The position numbers were made by a program, and so were the translations under genes. This document shows, in pieces, positions 8,810 to 18,088 of a DNA stretch of 64,000 bases (the stretch's first letter is position 1; each line of letters opens with the position of its first letter). Where the stretch lies: contig UQYA01000001.1 in NCBI GenBank assembly GCA_900545165.1, forward strand, positions 10,602 to 74,601. Reading direction: 5' to 3'. The notes beneath the pieces are model-generated. The model was not told where the DNA came from, did no database searches, and saw only the letters and a list, made by a program, of their open reading frames with translations. Source of the DNA: an uncultured Collinsella sp. Lineage in GTDB: Bacteria; Actinomycetota; Coriobacteriia; Coriobacteriales; Coriobacteriaceae.

Positions 8810-10957
8810 CTAGTTGCGGCGACCGCCTCCGTTGGCGCCCTGACGCCCCTGTGCCGCGCGATTGCGACCGGCAGTGTTCTGCGCGCGGGACATACCGCCG
8901 TATCCCTTGCTGCCCTTAGGCCCCTTGCCGGCACCACCAGCGCCGCCGTGGGCCTTACCGCCCTTCTTGCCGGTGCCATGCCCGCCGCCGGCAGACGTCT
9001 CGCCCGGGCGCGGCGGCACGGGACGGATCAGGCAATGCTTGGTGTAGCCGATCAGGTCGCGACGGCCAGCCTTTTCCAGCGCCTCGCGTACCAGCTTGTA
9101 GTTCTCGGGCTTGCGATACTGGATGAGCGCGCGCTGCATGGCCTTCTCGTGCGGGTCGCGCGCCACATAGATCGGTTTCATGGTGCGCGGGTCCACGCCG
9201 GTGTAGTACATGCACGTCGACATGGTGGACGGTGTGGGGTAGAAGTCCTGCACCTGCTCGGGCATGTAGCCCATGTCGCGCACGGCCTCGGCAAGGTCCA
9301 CGGCTTCCTTCATGGTCGAGCCGGGGTGGCTCGAGATCAGATACGGCACCACGTACTGCTTGAGTCCGTATTCGCGATTCAAGCGTTCAAATTTACGGCA
9401 GAATGCGTCGTAGACAGCTCGGCTCGGCTTGCCCATCACGGACAGTACCGCGTCGCTCACGTGCTCGGGCGCTACGCGCAGCTGGCCCGAGACATGGTGT
9501 TCCAGCAGCTCGCGCAAAAACTCGTCCGAGGCATCGGCCATGGTGTAGTCAAAACGGATGCCGCTGCGCACGAAGACCTTCTTGACGCCCGGCAGCTGGC
9601 GCAGGTCGCGCAGCAACTGCGTGTAGCCGCTCTCGTCGACCACCATGTTCTTGCACACGCTCGGCCACAGACAGCGCTTGTTCTTGCACACACCGTGCTT
9701 GAGCTGCTTGTCGCAGGCGGGGCGGCTAAAGTTGGCCGTCGGTCCACCCACGTCGTTGATGTAGCCCTTAAACTCGGGATCGCGCGTGAGCAGCTCGGCC
9801 TCGCGCATGATCGAGTCGTGGCTGCGCATCTGCAGCACGCGGCCCTGGTGGAAGGTGAGGGCGCAAAACGAGCACTCGCCAAAGCATCCGCGGTTGGAGC
9901 TAATGGAAAACTTGATCTCGGCAAAGGCCGGCACGCCGCCCGCTGCGTCGTAGTCGGGATGCCAATCGCGTGCGTAGGGGAGTTCGGCCACCTCGTCCAT
10001 CTCGTCGGTGGTGAGTGTCGCCGACGGCGGGTTTTGCACCACATAGACGCTATTGGGGTAGGGCTCTACCAGGCGATGCCCGGTGATGGGGTCCATATTC
10101 TGCTGCTGCACGTTAAAGCTGCGCGCGTAGTTGAGCTTGTCGGCGGCAAGGTCGTCCCAGCTGGGCAACAGGTCGTAGTCGTAGACCTCGTCGAGCGAGC
10201 TGGTGCGGTAAACGGTGCCGTTGATATAGGTAATCTGATCGACGGGCAGTCCGGCGTCGAGCGCGTCGGCGATCTCGACGATCGCGTGCTCGCCCATGCC
10301 GTAGATGAGGATGTCGGCGCCCGAGTCGAGCAGTACCGAGCGCTTGAGCTTGTCCTGCCAGTAGTCGTAGTGGGCCAGGCGGCGCAGGCTCGCCTCGATG
10401 CCGCCGATGATGATGGGGGCGTCCTTGAACGTCTGGCGGATGAGGTTGCCATAGACCGTGACGGCTCGGTTGGGACGGCGCCCCTCCTCGCCACCGGGGG
10501 TATAGGCGTCGGTATGGCGGCGGTGCTTGGTCACCGAATAGTGGTTGACCATGGAGTCCATGTTGCCGGCGCTGACGAGAAAGCCCAGGCGTGGCTCGCC
10601 GAGCACGGTGATGCTGGCGGGGTCGGTCCAGTCGGGCTGGCAGATGATGCCAACTTTGTAGCCGTGTGCGTCGAGGACGCGGCTGACGATGGCCATGCCA
10701 AAGCTGGGGTGGTCCACGTAAGCGTCGCCGCAGATGTAGACAAAGTCACACTGGTCCCAGCCGCGCGCATCCATGTCGGCGCGACTGACGGGAAGGAACT
10801 TATCGCGGCCCGGACGCCAGGGGCGGGCGGGCGTCGCTTGGGAATGCTTGGTGCGGGCGACCGTGGCCTGCGCCTTACCGCTGCGCTTTTGCTGCTGGCC
10901 CTGTTTGCCCTGCTGACTGCGCTGGTTGTTCTGAGCGTGCTGAGGCTTTTTTGCCAC
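8810..10957 (-). CDS. YgiQ family radical SAM protein
   Basis: Predicted 715-residue radical S-adenosylmethionine enzyme of unknown reaction. The cluster motif CFGECSFC (CxxxCxxC) is in the middle of the chain, preceded by the SSNRG stretch typical of YgiQ. The N-terminal part includes a cobalamin-binding-like segment region (VYICGDAYVDHPSFGMA). Further conserved blocks are IIIGGIEASLRRLAHYDYW, GGPTANFSRPAC and LRVAPEHVS. The start is GTG 10957, with GGGAGGGATC immediately upstream; a longer frame to 11128 has no ribosome site. Both ends are low complexity: the N-terminus is Gln/Lys/Arg-rich and the last ~65 residues are Gly/Lys/Arg-rich, suggesting contact with nucleic acid. A palindromic repeat lies 38 bases upstream. 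Confidence 0.93.
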   Translation of the reverse strand: MAKKPQHAQNNQRSQQGKQGQQQKRSGKAQATVARTKHSQATPARPWRPGRDKFLPVSRADMDARGWDQCDFVYICGDAYVDHPSFGMAIVSRVLDAHGYKVGIICQPDWTDPASITVLGEPRLGFLVSAGNMDSMVNHYSVTKHRRHTDAYTPGGEEGRRPNRAVTVYGNLIRQTFKDAPIIIGGIEASLRRLAHYDYWQDKLKRSVLLDSGADILIYGMGEHAIVEIADALDAGLPVDQITYINGTVYRTSSLDEVYDYDLLPSWDDLAADKLNYARSFNVQQQNMDPITGHRLVEPYPNSVYVVQNPPSATLTTDEMDEVAELPYARDWHPDYDAAGGVPAFAEIKFSISSNRGCFGECSFCALTFHQGRVLQMRSHDSIMREAELLTRDPEFKGYINDVGGPTANFSRPACDKQLKHGVCKNKRCLWPSVCKNMVVDESGYTQLLRDLRQLPGVKKVFVRSGIRFDYTMADASDEFLRELLEHHVSGQLRVAPEHVSDAVLSVMGKPSRAVYDAFCRKFERLNREYGLKQYVVPYLISSHPGSTMKEAVDLAEAVRDMGYMPEQVQDFYPTPSTMSTCMYYTGVDPRTMKPIYVARDPHEKAMQRALIQYRKPENYKLVREALEKAGRRDLIGYTKHCLIRPVPPRPGETSAGGGHGTGKKGGKAHGGAGGAGKGPKGSKGYGGMSRAQNTAGRNRAAQGRQGANGGGRRN

Positions 10958-10994
10958 GATCCCTCCCGGTGTTTGTATGCTGCACGTAATTGTA

Positions 10995-11029
10995 ACCAGT
11001 CTTTTTGGGACGGGGCTAAAAAGACTGGT
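10995..11029 (+). repeat. Palindrome with GGGACGGGGCT loop (copy 2)
   Basis: Perfect 12-base arms, ACCAGTCTTTTT (10995-11006) and its complement (11018-11029), flank the loop GGGACGGGGCT. It lies between the divergent ygiQ and DUF1275 genes, where a terminator would have no gene to end. Its loop matches copies at 3704 (minus strand) and 17954. Confidence 0.75.
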
Positions 11030-11210
11030 GGAGTACATGGGCTGGCGGATCGGCGTGTCGATGCGGGTGCCGTTTGTTTCCAGACTGTGTATCCCCGTGT
11101 TGAAGGGGCCGTCTCGCGCGCACGCCATGTTGTCAATGGGTTACAGTATGAACGGCGGCTATGTTTCCGCCAACGCACGAGAGGGTCGTCAACAAGGAGG
11201 ATGCACGACG

Positions 11211-11927
11211 ATGCAGCGTGCCAAACAGATATCGGAGTCTATTGAGCTGGGCATCATCTTGGCGCTCGCCGGTGGCTTTATGGACGTGTATTCGTACATT
11301 GGGCGCGACCATGTTTTCGCCAACGCGCAGACAGGCAACATCCTGCTCGTGGGCGTGAGCATCTCGGAGGGCAACTGGGCACTTGCGGGGCGCTACTTCT
11401 TCCCTGTGGTGTCGTTTGCCGTGGGTATTATGCTTGCCGATCTGGTACACGAGCGGTTTGGCAGCGTGATCCACTGGCGTCAGGTGACGGTGTTCTTTGA
11501 AGCCGTCATCTTGCTGGGCGTGAGCTTTATCCCGGGCGGCAATTTCAACCTGCTCGCCAACTGCCTCACCTCATTTGCCTGCGGCATGCAGGTCGAGAGC
11601 TTCCGCAAGATCCACGGTCACGGCATCGCTACGACCATGTGCATCGGCAACTTGCGCAACGCGCTGCAAAACGTGGACGATTACATCATCACCCACAGGC
11701 GCGGCTTTTTGGAAAACGGCCTGCTGTACTTTGGCGTGATCTTTATCTTTGTGTTTGGCGCCGTGCTGGGCAACTGGTGTATTGAGCGCATGGGGCTGCA
11801 CGCCATCGTCGTGGCGAGTTTGCTGCTGTTTGTCGCGTTTGCCATCATGTTCATCGACCGCGAGCGCGACTTGCGCTTACGCTGGAAGGTTGCGGCCGAG
11901 GCTTGGAAAGAGGGCTGCCGAAAGTAA
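11211..11927 (+). CDS. YoaK/DUF1275 family membrane protein
   Basis: Predicted 238-residue inner-membrane protein with about six hydrophobic segments. Family hallmarks are GGFMDVYSYI near the N-terminus, followed by FANAQTGNILLVG, and later SFACGMQVESFRKIHGH and TTMCIGNLRN. DUF1275 proteins are small polytopic membrane proteins of unknown transport role. Start ATG 11211 follows AAGGAGG by ten bases; the ATG at 11201 is out of frame. Its C-terminus is basic (RDLRLRWK). It stands alone between a divergent radical SAM gene and a terminator. Confidence 0.88.
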   Translation: MQRAKQISESIELGIILALAGGFMDVYSYIGRDHVFANAQTGNILLVGVSISEGNWALAGRYFFPVVSFAVGIMLADLVHERFGSVIHWRQVTVFFEAVILLGVSFIPGGNFNLLANCLTSFACGMQVESFRKIHGHGIATTMCIGNLRNALQNVDDYIITHRRGFLENGLLYFGVIFIFVFGAVLGNWCIERMGLHAIVVASLLLFVAFAIMFIDRERDLRLRWKVAAEAWKEGCRK

Positions 11928-11932
11928 CCGAA

Positions 11933-11969
11933 TGCGGCAAAGGGGCTGTCCCTTTGCCGCAATATTTTT
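11933..11969 (+). terminator. Terminator after DUF1275 gene
   Basis: A 12-base perfect stem, TGCGGCAAAGGG (11933-11944) with its complement (11950-11961), is followed by ATATTTTT. On the minus strand the loop region reads AAAGGGACAG, similar to the GGGAC-containing palindromes elsewhere in the window. Confidence 0.85.
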
Positions 11970-11976
11970 CATCATG

Positions 11977-12040
11977 TGTTGAAACGCTTTAACAATTTTG
12001 ACGTTCTCACGTGTTTTTCGTTTCAAAAGCGTTAGGATGG
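11977..12040 (+). promoter_or_regulatory. Candidate fucO promoter/operator region
   Basis: GTTGAAACGCTTTAAC (11978-11993) is a partly symmetric site centred on CG, as seen for LacI-family and cre-type operators. A second AAAGCGTTA follows at 12026-12034. TTGACG at 11998 could serve as a -35 box, but no good -10 hexamer is at standard spacing. The assignment is tentative. Confidence 0.3.
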
Positions 12041-12092
12041 GACTCATAACGTGGGGCGTAATGGGTGCCCCGCACACGATGGGAGGCTATCA

Positions 12093-13259
12093 ATGGCTAA
12101 TCGTTTCGTTCTCAACACCATTTCTTATCATGGTTCCGGCGCCATCAAGGAGATCCCCGGCGAGCTCCAGCGTCGCGGTTACAAGAAGATTTTCGTCTGC
12201 TCCGATCCCGATCTGGTCAAGTTTGGCGTTACCGCTAAGGTGACCGACGAGCTCGACGCTGCCGGCATCGCTTGGAGCCTCTACTCCGAGATTAAGCCCA
12301 ACCCCACCATCCAGAACGTCAAGGACGGCGTCGAGGCCTTTAAGGCCGCCGAGGCTGACGCTATCGTGACCATCGGTGGCGGCTCCTCCATGGACACCGC
12401 CAAGGCCATCGGCATCATCATCAACAACCCCGAGTTCGCCGATGTCCGCAGCCTCGAGGGCGTTGCTCCCACCAAGAACCATGCCGTGTTCACCATCGCC
12501 GTGCCGACGACCGCCGGTACCGCTGCCGAGGTGACCATCAACTACGTCATCACCGACCCTGAGAAGGTCCGCAAGTTCGTGTGCGTCGACACCAACGACG
12601 CCCCCGAGGTCGCCGTCGTCGACCCCGACATGATGGCTTCCATGCCCGCCGGCCTGACCGCTTCCACCGGCATGGACGCACTGACCCACGCCATCGAGGG
12701 CTACACCACCAAGGGCGCCTGGGAGCTTTCCGACATGTTCCACTTTGAGGCCATTAAGCTGATCAGCGAGAACCTGCGCGACTCCGTCGCCGAGGCCAAG
12801 TCCGGTCAGCCCGGCTCCGGCCGCGAGGGCATGGCTCTTGGCCAGTATGTCGCCGGCATGGGCTTCTCCAATGTTGGCCTTGGCATCGACCACGCCATGG
12901 CTCACACCCTGTCCGCTCACTACGACACCCCGCACGGCGTCGCCTGCGCCATGCTGCTGCCGATCGCCATGGAGTTCAACAAGCCGGTTTGCGCCGAGCG
13001 CCTGGCCAAGGTCGCCGTCGCCATGGGCGTTGACACCACGGGCATGAGCACCGACGAGGCTGCCGATGCCGCCATCGCCGCCGTCAAGCAGCTTTCCGCC
13101 GACGTGAACATCCCGCACGTCTGCGAGGCCATGAAGGCTGACGAGATCGAGGTCCTGGCCAAGGACGCCATGGCCGACGCCTGCTTCCCGGGCAACCCGC
13201 GCGAGGCAACGCTCGACGACGTCATCGAGCTCTTCAAGAAGATCTGCCCGGCTGCCTAG
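12093..13259 (+). CDS. fucO: Iron-containing alcohol dehydrogenase, lactaldehyde reductase (FucO-like)
   Basis: Predicted 388-residue cytoplasmic NAD(H)-dependent enzyme reducing L-lactaldehyde to 1,2-propanediol or a similar aldehyde. It aligns by eye along its full length with E. coli FucO: the shared blocks include NNPEFADVRSLEG, PTTAGTAAEVTINYVITD, DALTHAIEGY, ALGQYVAGMGFSNVGLG and the C-terminal NPREATL. The cofactor motif is GGGSSMDTAKAIG. Metal ligands are expected at the Asp of the EVAVVDPDMM region, then His in DALTHAIEG, DHAMAH and DTPHG. Start ATG 12093 follows GGGAGG. Codon use is extremely biased to C/G third positions (for example nearly all GCC, GAC and AAC), suggesting high expression. 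No fucose pathway genes are adjacent, so the physiological substrate is uncertain. Confidence 0.9.
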   Translation: MANRFVLNTISYHGSGAIKEIPGELQRRGYKKIFVCSDPDLVKFGVTAKVTDELDAAGIAWSLYSEIKPNPTIQNVKDGVEAFKAAEADAIVTIGGGSSMDTAKAIGIIINNPEFADVRSLEGVAPTKNHAVFTIAVPTTAGTAAEVTINYVITDPEKVRKFVCVDTNDAPEVAVVDPDMMASMPAGLTASTGMDALTHAIEGYTTKGAWELSDMFHFEAIKLISENLRDSVAEAKSGQPGSGREGMALGQYVAGMGFSNVGLGIDHAMAHTLSAHYDTPHGVACAMLLPIAMEFNKPVCAERLAKVAVAMGVDTTGMSTDEAADAAIAAVKQLSADVNIPHVCEAMKADEIEVLAKDAMADACFPGNPREATLDDVIELFKKICPAA

Positions 13260-13312
13260 CCCAGTTTGGTGGTCCTTCGCCCGTAGGCATATAGTCTTTT
13301 GACTTGCCGCTG

Positions 13313-13345
13313 GCCCCGCCGCGCTACGCGCGGCGGGGCTTTTTG
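13313..13345 (+). terminator. Strong terminator after fucO
   Basis: A 12-base stem GCCCCGCCGCGC (13313-13324) with its complement (13328-13339), a three-base loop and a TTTTT tail. Confidence 0.92.
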
Positions 13346-13417
13346 TGCCGCGTCGATGCCCCGAGATGGGTAAAGCCAAGGCATACCGCCCGCTGCGGAT
13401 AGGTGGTGCACTTCCCA

Positions 13418-13442
13418 GCGTGCATTTTTGGGAGTATTCAGC
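13418..13442 (+). repeat. GTGCA-N5-GGAGTATTC motif, copy A
   Basis: Reads GTGCATTTTT then GGGAGTATTCAGC. Matches copy B (13631-13655, minus strand) at about 17 of 25 positions; the central run is T5 here and A5 there. The block GGAGTATTC is identical in both. Copy A also contains the left arm of a TGCATTTTT dyad. Confidence 0.5.
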
Positions 13443-13630
13443 AGACTCTGAAAAATGCATAGCGTTGTGAATGGGCCGTAGTGGTCCGCAGGCGCCCATC
13501 GACAGCCATTGTGGGCGGGCTATCGATGAGTGGAGGGGGTTGTTACTGAGTTTCTGCTTTGCGACGACCTGCAACACTGCTGTAACCGCGTCGTTTTGTC
13601 GTTTGTGATGGGGCCGTTGGGGGCCGCGGC

Positions 13631-13655
13631 GCAGAATACTCCGTTTTTTGCACGG
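13631..13655 (-). repeat. GTGCA-N5-GGAGTATTC motif, copy B
   Basis: On the minus strand this reads GTGCAAAAAACGGAGTATTC then TGC, an inverted relative of copy A 190 bases away. Confidence 0.5.
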
Positions 13656-13863
13656 TCCAAGGTAGGGTACCCTGAGACGAAGAAAAAAGAGTCCGCATTT
13701 CTATGCAGATACCGATAGGATTTATGCAAGATTGGGATTGTAAGCCGTGTGCGTGCGCAAAATCGGCGCGAGGACGTCTGGAGGTGGCTCGGCTTCTAGG
13801 GCATTGCACGTGTAGAACGGTTAAAATCGGGATTCGGTCTTAGTTTTATTTGGAAGGATGCAT

Positions 13864-14907
13864 ATGGGTTCCAATATCGATGCTTCTCTAGAGGAGACGC
13901 TCTCCTATATCGCGGGACAGCTTAAGACGCTGACTTCTATTGCCTCGCCTACGGGCTATACCCGTGCGGCGACTGATTATCTAATGGAAACGTTGCGCGA
14001 TATGGGCTTTGGGCCCGAGCGTTCTAATAAGGGTAACGTGCTGGTTGAGCTTGGCGGTGAGGGTGAGCCGCTCGTGTTGGCGAGCCATGTCGATACCCTG
14101 GGCGCCATGGTGCGCTCCATTAAGGACAATGGTCGCCTGCGCCCCACGACCCTCGGCGGGCATCAGTGGTCTACGGCCGATGGTGAGAACTGCACCGTTT
14201 ATACGCGCGATGGCAATGTCTACACGGGCGTGGTCCTCAATACCGAACCTTCGGCGCATGTGGCCGATGAGCCGGTCAAGACCATCGAGAAGAACATGGA
14301 AATCCTGCTCGACGAGAACGTTGACAGCAAGGACGATGTGCTCGAGCTGGGTATTCAAACCGGCGACATCATCGCTATGGATCCGCGCACCACGGTGACG
14401 GAGAGCGGCTACATCAAGAGTCGCTTCCTTGACGACAAGCTGTCCGCGTCGATTCTGCTGGGTTTGGCCCGCGCCGTCGCCGACGGCGAGGTGACGCTTT
14501 CGCGCAAGGTTTCGTTGCTCTTTACGGTGTACGAGGAGGTCGGCCACGGCGGTGCCTTTGTGCCGGCCGACACGCGCGAGATGATCAGCGTGGACATGGG
14601 CTGCGTGGGTGACGACCTGGGCTGCACCGAGCGCATGGTTTCGATTTGCGCCAAGGATTCGGGCGGTCCGTACAACTACGACCTGGTAACCACGCTGTCC
14701 AACATCGCGCGCGAGCTGGAGCTCGATTACGCCATCGATGTGTACCCGCACTATGGCTCCGACGTCGAGGCCACGCTCTCGGCCGGCTACGACATTCGCC
14801 ATGGTCTGATCGGCCCCGGCGTGTACGCGAGCCACAACTACGAGCGCAGCCACATCGACGGCGTGCGCAATACCTACGAGCTGGTTCGCGCCTACGTTCA
14901 GCGCTAG
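13864..14907 (+). CDS. M42 family metallopeptidase (glutamyl aminopeptidase / endoglucanase-like)
   Basis: Predicted 347-residue cytoplasmic dimetal aminopeptidase. Metal and catalytic motifs occur in order: HVDTLGA (first His and Asp), the bridging Asp in SRFLDDKLS, the catalytic Glu pair in YEEVGHGG, an Asp in SVDMGCVGDD, and a His near the C-terminus in YASHNYERSH. M42 enzymes trim peptides to amino acids; the length is normal for the family. Start ATG 13864 lies six bases after GGAAGG; ATG 13858 would directly abut that site. It is a single gene ending at a long palindrome that separates it from the convergent mnmA. Confidence 0.9.
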   Translation: MGSNIDASLEETLSYIAGQLKTLTSIASPTGYTRAATDYLMETLRDMGFGPERSNKGNVLVELGGEGEPLVLASHVDTLGAMVRSIKDNGRLRPTTLGGHQWSTADGENCTVYTRDGNVYTGVVLNTEPSAHVADEPVKTIEKNMEILLDENVDSKDDVLELGIQTGDIIAMDPRTTVTESGYIKSRFLDDKLSASILLGLARAVADGEVTLSRKVSLLFTVYEEVGHGGAFVPADTREMISVDMGCVGDDLGCTERMVSICAKDSGGPYNYDLVTTLSNIARELELDYAIDVYPHYGSDVEATLSAGYDIRHGLIGPGVYASHNYERSHIDGVRNTYELVRAYVQR

Positions 14908-14962
14908 CGATGCAGCGGCCTCGGCTGATACGGCAGTACCGACCGAGGCCGTCCTCTCTAAG

Positions 14963-15025
14963 TTGCGGTGAAATAGGGACTGTTTGGCGGTTTTAAACGC
15001 TTAAACAGTCCCTATTTCACCGCAA
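14963..15025. repeat. Long palindrome, TTGCGGTGAAATAG family (copy 1)
   Basis: Perfect 23-base arms (14963-14985 and 15003-15025) begin TTGCGGTGAAATAGGGAC. A 17-base centre contains TTTTAAAC. It lies between the ends of convergent genes, so it could be a two-way terminator, though the stem is unusually long. The outer 14 bases recur in the palindrome at 26001. Confidence 0.85.
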
Positions 15026-15043
15026 TTTATGAAGGGGATGGGG

Positions 15044-16144
15044 CTACTTAAGTGCGCCGGTCACCGTGCCGCCGCCGAGGACGATGTCGCCGTGGTAGAC
15101 TACAACGGCCTGGCCGGGGGCGATGGCTCGCTGCGGCTCGTCAAAAGTCAGCAGCATTTGCCCGTCTTCGCCGCGCGTAAGGGTCGCTGCTTGGTCTTTC
15201 TGACGGTAACGGTACTTGGCGCCCACGCGAATGCCGCCGGCATTGAGTTCTGCCTCCATGCGGTCGGCAGGGGCGCTCCAGATCCAGTCGTCGGCCGTGA
15301 GTGCTGTGGCCGTTAGGTCCTCGGCCTCGCCCAGATGCACGGTGTTGTTGGCGGCATCGACGCCCGTCACATACACGGGATGCGCCATCGCGACGCCCAA
15401 GCCCTTGCGCTGGCCGATGGTATAGCGCAACGCGCCGTTATGGCGTCCGACCACGCTGCCGTCGCGCCACACAATGTCGCCCGGTGCAGCGGGATGTCCG
15501 CAGCGGCGCTCGATATAGCCCGCGTAGTCACCGTCTGGAATAAAGCAGATGTCCTCGCTTTCGGCCTTCTGGGCGTTGGTAAAGCCTTGCTCGGCGGCTA
15601 TGCGGCGCACGTCGCGCTCTTTGTCTAGGCCTGCCAGCGGAAAGATCGTGTGCGCCAGGCGTTCCTGCGTAAGCGAATACAAAAAGTAACTCTGGTCCTT
15701 TTTGGGGTCCTCGCCGCGGTACAGCTGCCAGGTTCCGTCGGACGCCTGGCTCGTTTTGGCGTAGTGGCCCGTGGCGATGTAGTCGCAGCCCATATCCAGC
15801 GCCGCATCCAGCAATGCGCCAAACTTAATGTGGCGGTTGCAGATGATGCATGGGTTGGGCGTCAGCCCCTCCTGATAGGCGGTCACGAAGCGCTCGATAA
15901 CGTTGCGGTCGAAGGCCTGCTGCAGGTCGAGCACATGGTGGGGCATCCCCAGGCGCTCGGCGACAGCCTTTGCATCGGCGATGTCGCGGTCGACCTTACT
16001 CATGCCCGTGACGGGATCGGGCGCGGGGCAGGTGAGGCGCATGGTGGCGCCGACGCATTCGTAGCCCTGGCTTTTGAGCAGGTACGCGGTCACGCTGGAA
16101 TCGACGCCGCCGCTCATGGCGACGAGCACGCGCTTGTTGTGCAT
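15044..16144 (-). CDS. mnmA: tRNA-specific 2-thiouridylase MnmA
   Basis: Predicted 366-residue enzyme that adds sulfur to U34 of tRNA-Lys, -Glu and -Gln. The PP-loop is SGGVDSS at residues 11-17. The first catalytic cysteine is in NPCIICN (about residue 99) and the persulfide cysteine in SEDICFI (about residue 201). The RYTIGQRKGLG block and a C-terminal beta-barrel are also family features. The start ATG has AAGGAG nine bases upstream. Sulfur would come from a cysteine desulfurase elsewhere. It lies downstream of cysK on the same strand but a terminator separates them, so co-transcription is unlikely. Confidence 0.96.
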   Translation of the reverse strand: MHNKRVLVAMSGGVDSSVTAYLLKSQGYECVGATMRLTCPAPDPVTGMSKVDRDIADAKAVAERLGMPHHVLDLQQAFDRNVIERFVTAYQEGLTPNPCIICNRHIKFGALLDAALDMGCDYIATGHYAKTSQASDGTWQLYRGEDPKKDQSYFLYSLTQERLAHTIFPLAGLDKERDVRRIAAEQGFTNAQKAESEDICFIPDGDYAGYIERRCGHPAAPGDIVWRDGSVVGRHNGALRYTIGQRKGLGVAMAHPVYVTGVDAANNTVHLGEAEDLTATALTADDWIWSAPADRMEAELNAGGIRVGAKYRYRQKDQAATLTRGEDGQMLLTFDEPQRAIAPGQAVVVYHGDIVLGGGTVTGALK

Positions 16145-16173
16145 GGGGAGGTTCTCCTTGGTGGCATGTGGCC

Positions 16174-16212
16174 AAAAAAGAAAAGCGGCGCGGGAGGCTG
16201 GTTCCGCGCCGC
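16174..16212 (-). terminator. Terminator between cysK and mnmA
   Basis: On the minus strand a 9-base stem GCGGCGCGG/CCGCGCCGC (16185-16193, 16204-16212) is followed by TTTTCTTTTTT. It ends the cysK transcript. Confidence 0.85.
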
Positions 16213-16325
16213 AGACATTGTAGCAAGTTCGGGCGTCTCGTGGGACACCCTAACGAGATGGGCTCAGACAGCCAGAAGAGAGGATAGGCCGGCATGCCAT
16301 GGGCCTATCGACAAGTGACGGGCCC

Positions 16326-17264
<939 letters not shown>

Positions 17265-17517
17265 GGTGAACCTCCAAAGTGTTCAAATGACTGGATACCG
17301 TGTGGTTTTACGGTGTGTATAGCAGCGAAACCCACAAACCTTATGGGTTGTTCATTTTGCTGTTGGCAAGCATAGTAGACAGTAAAGCCTAGTAACGCAA
17401 TAGGAAATAGAAGATTATTACGAGTCGATTAACCATCTTGACCGGAACGGGTATTTTCAAAACCAATTTTTCGGCTAGAATTTCTACGGACTAAATGACC
17501 GAAAGGCAGCACTATAT
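17265..17517. promoter_or_regulatory. Divergent promoter region of cysK and the Rrf2 regulator
   Basis: An AT-rich 253-base interval between divergent start codons. A TAGAAT hexamer at about 17475 fits a -10 box for the regulator. A weak dyad around CCCACAAACC/TTATGGGTT (17331-17350) faces cysK and could be an operator. No site could be confirmed. Confidence 0.4.
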
Positions 17518-17946
17518 ATGTTGGTTTCTACTAAGGGCAGATATGCCCTGCGCGTTATGGTCGATCTGGCCGAGCACCAGGCGGCCGGTCGCATCCCGCT
17601 CAAAGAGATCGCGGCGCGACAGGGGATTTCCGAGAAATATCTCGAGAACATCTTGGCTACGCTCGTACGTGCCAACATGCTCTCGGGTATGCGTGGCAAG
17701 GGCGGCGGCTACGTGCTCACGCGCCCGCCCGAGCAGTACACGGTGGGCGAGATCTTGCGTCTGACCGAGGGCAGCCTAGCACCGGTCGCATGCCTGGACG
17801 GCGACTGCAAGGGCTGCTCACGCTCGGATGAGTGCCCCACGCTCGACGTGTGGAAGAACCTGGACAAGCTCATCAACGACTACCTCGACGGTGTGATACT
17901 CGATCAACTTGTCGCTCCCAACCATGGCTACGACTACGTCATCTAA
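17518..17946 (+). CDS. Rrf2/IscR/CymR-family transcriptional regulator
   Basis: Predicted 142-residue winged-helix regulator. The N-terminus MLVSTKGRYALRVMVDLA and the recognition region GISEKYLENILATL are typical of Rrf2 proteins, as is the wing motif RGKGGGYVL. Four cysteines lie at residues 92, 97, 100 and 106 (ACLDGDCKGCSRSDEC), close to the 2Fe-2S ligands of IscR at 92, 98 and 104. It may therefore sense Fe-S status, or act like CymR with cysteine synthase, whose gene is divergent. The ATG follows GAAAGGC. The gene ends before a GGGACG palindrome and a terminator. Confidence 0.9.
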   Translation: MLVSTKGRYALRVMVDLAEHQAAGRIPLKEIAARQGISEKYLENILATLVRANMLSGMRGKGGGYVLTRPPEQYTVGEILRLTEGSLAPVACLDGDCKGCSRSDECPTLDVWKNLDKLINDYLDGVILDQLVAPNHGYDYVI

Positions 17947-17953
17947 CCCACAC

Positions 17954-17984
17954 CTGCCATTTGGGGACGGGGTAGAAATGGTAG
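17954..17984 (+). repeat. Palindrome with GGGGACGGGGTAG loop (copy 3)
   Basis: Arms CTGCCATTT (17954-17962) and AAATGGTAG (17976-17984) pair with one G-T wobble around the loop GGGGACGGGGTAG. It sits 30 bases before a separate conventional terminator, so it is not needed for termination. Confidence 0.7.
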
Positions 17985-18016
17985 ATTCTCTCGCCCTTTG
18001 AGACTTGACAAATAAG

Positions 18017-18053
18017 AAGGCCGCCCATTTTTGCGATGGGCGGCCTTCGTTTT
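18017..18053 (+). terminator. Terminator after the Rrf2 regulator
   Basis: An 11-base stem AAGGCCGCCCA (18017-18027) with its complement (18037-18047), then CGTTTT. It lies between convergent genes and may serve both. Confidence 0.9.
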
Positions 18054-18088
18054 GGGCTGTTGAGACGGGCACGGCCGGAATGGCCGTT

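Larger units (their letters stand above)
13346..13863. other. Long non-coding interval with inverted motif copies
   Basis: About 520 bases without a credible gene; the small frames here lack ribosome sites and family likeness. It contains two oppositely oriented copies of a 25-base motif (listed separately) and a TGCATTTTT/AAAAATGCA dyad at 13421-13459. The last ~60 bases are AT-richer and probably hold the promoter for the M42 peptidase. A small RNA is possible but not shown. Confidence 0.5.

Noticed and set aside
8762..11245. An 827-codon plus-strand frame opposite ygiQ
   Set aside because: Mirror frame of a biased gene, rich in His, Val, Gly and Ala, without a ribosome site; YgiQ on the other strand has clear motifs.
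12090..13577. A 495-codon minus-strand frame opposite fucO
   Set aside because: Shadow of the very biased fucO gene; composition is almost entirely Gly, Val, Asp, His and Leu.
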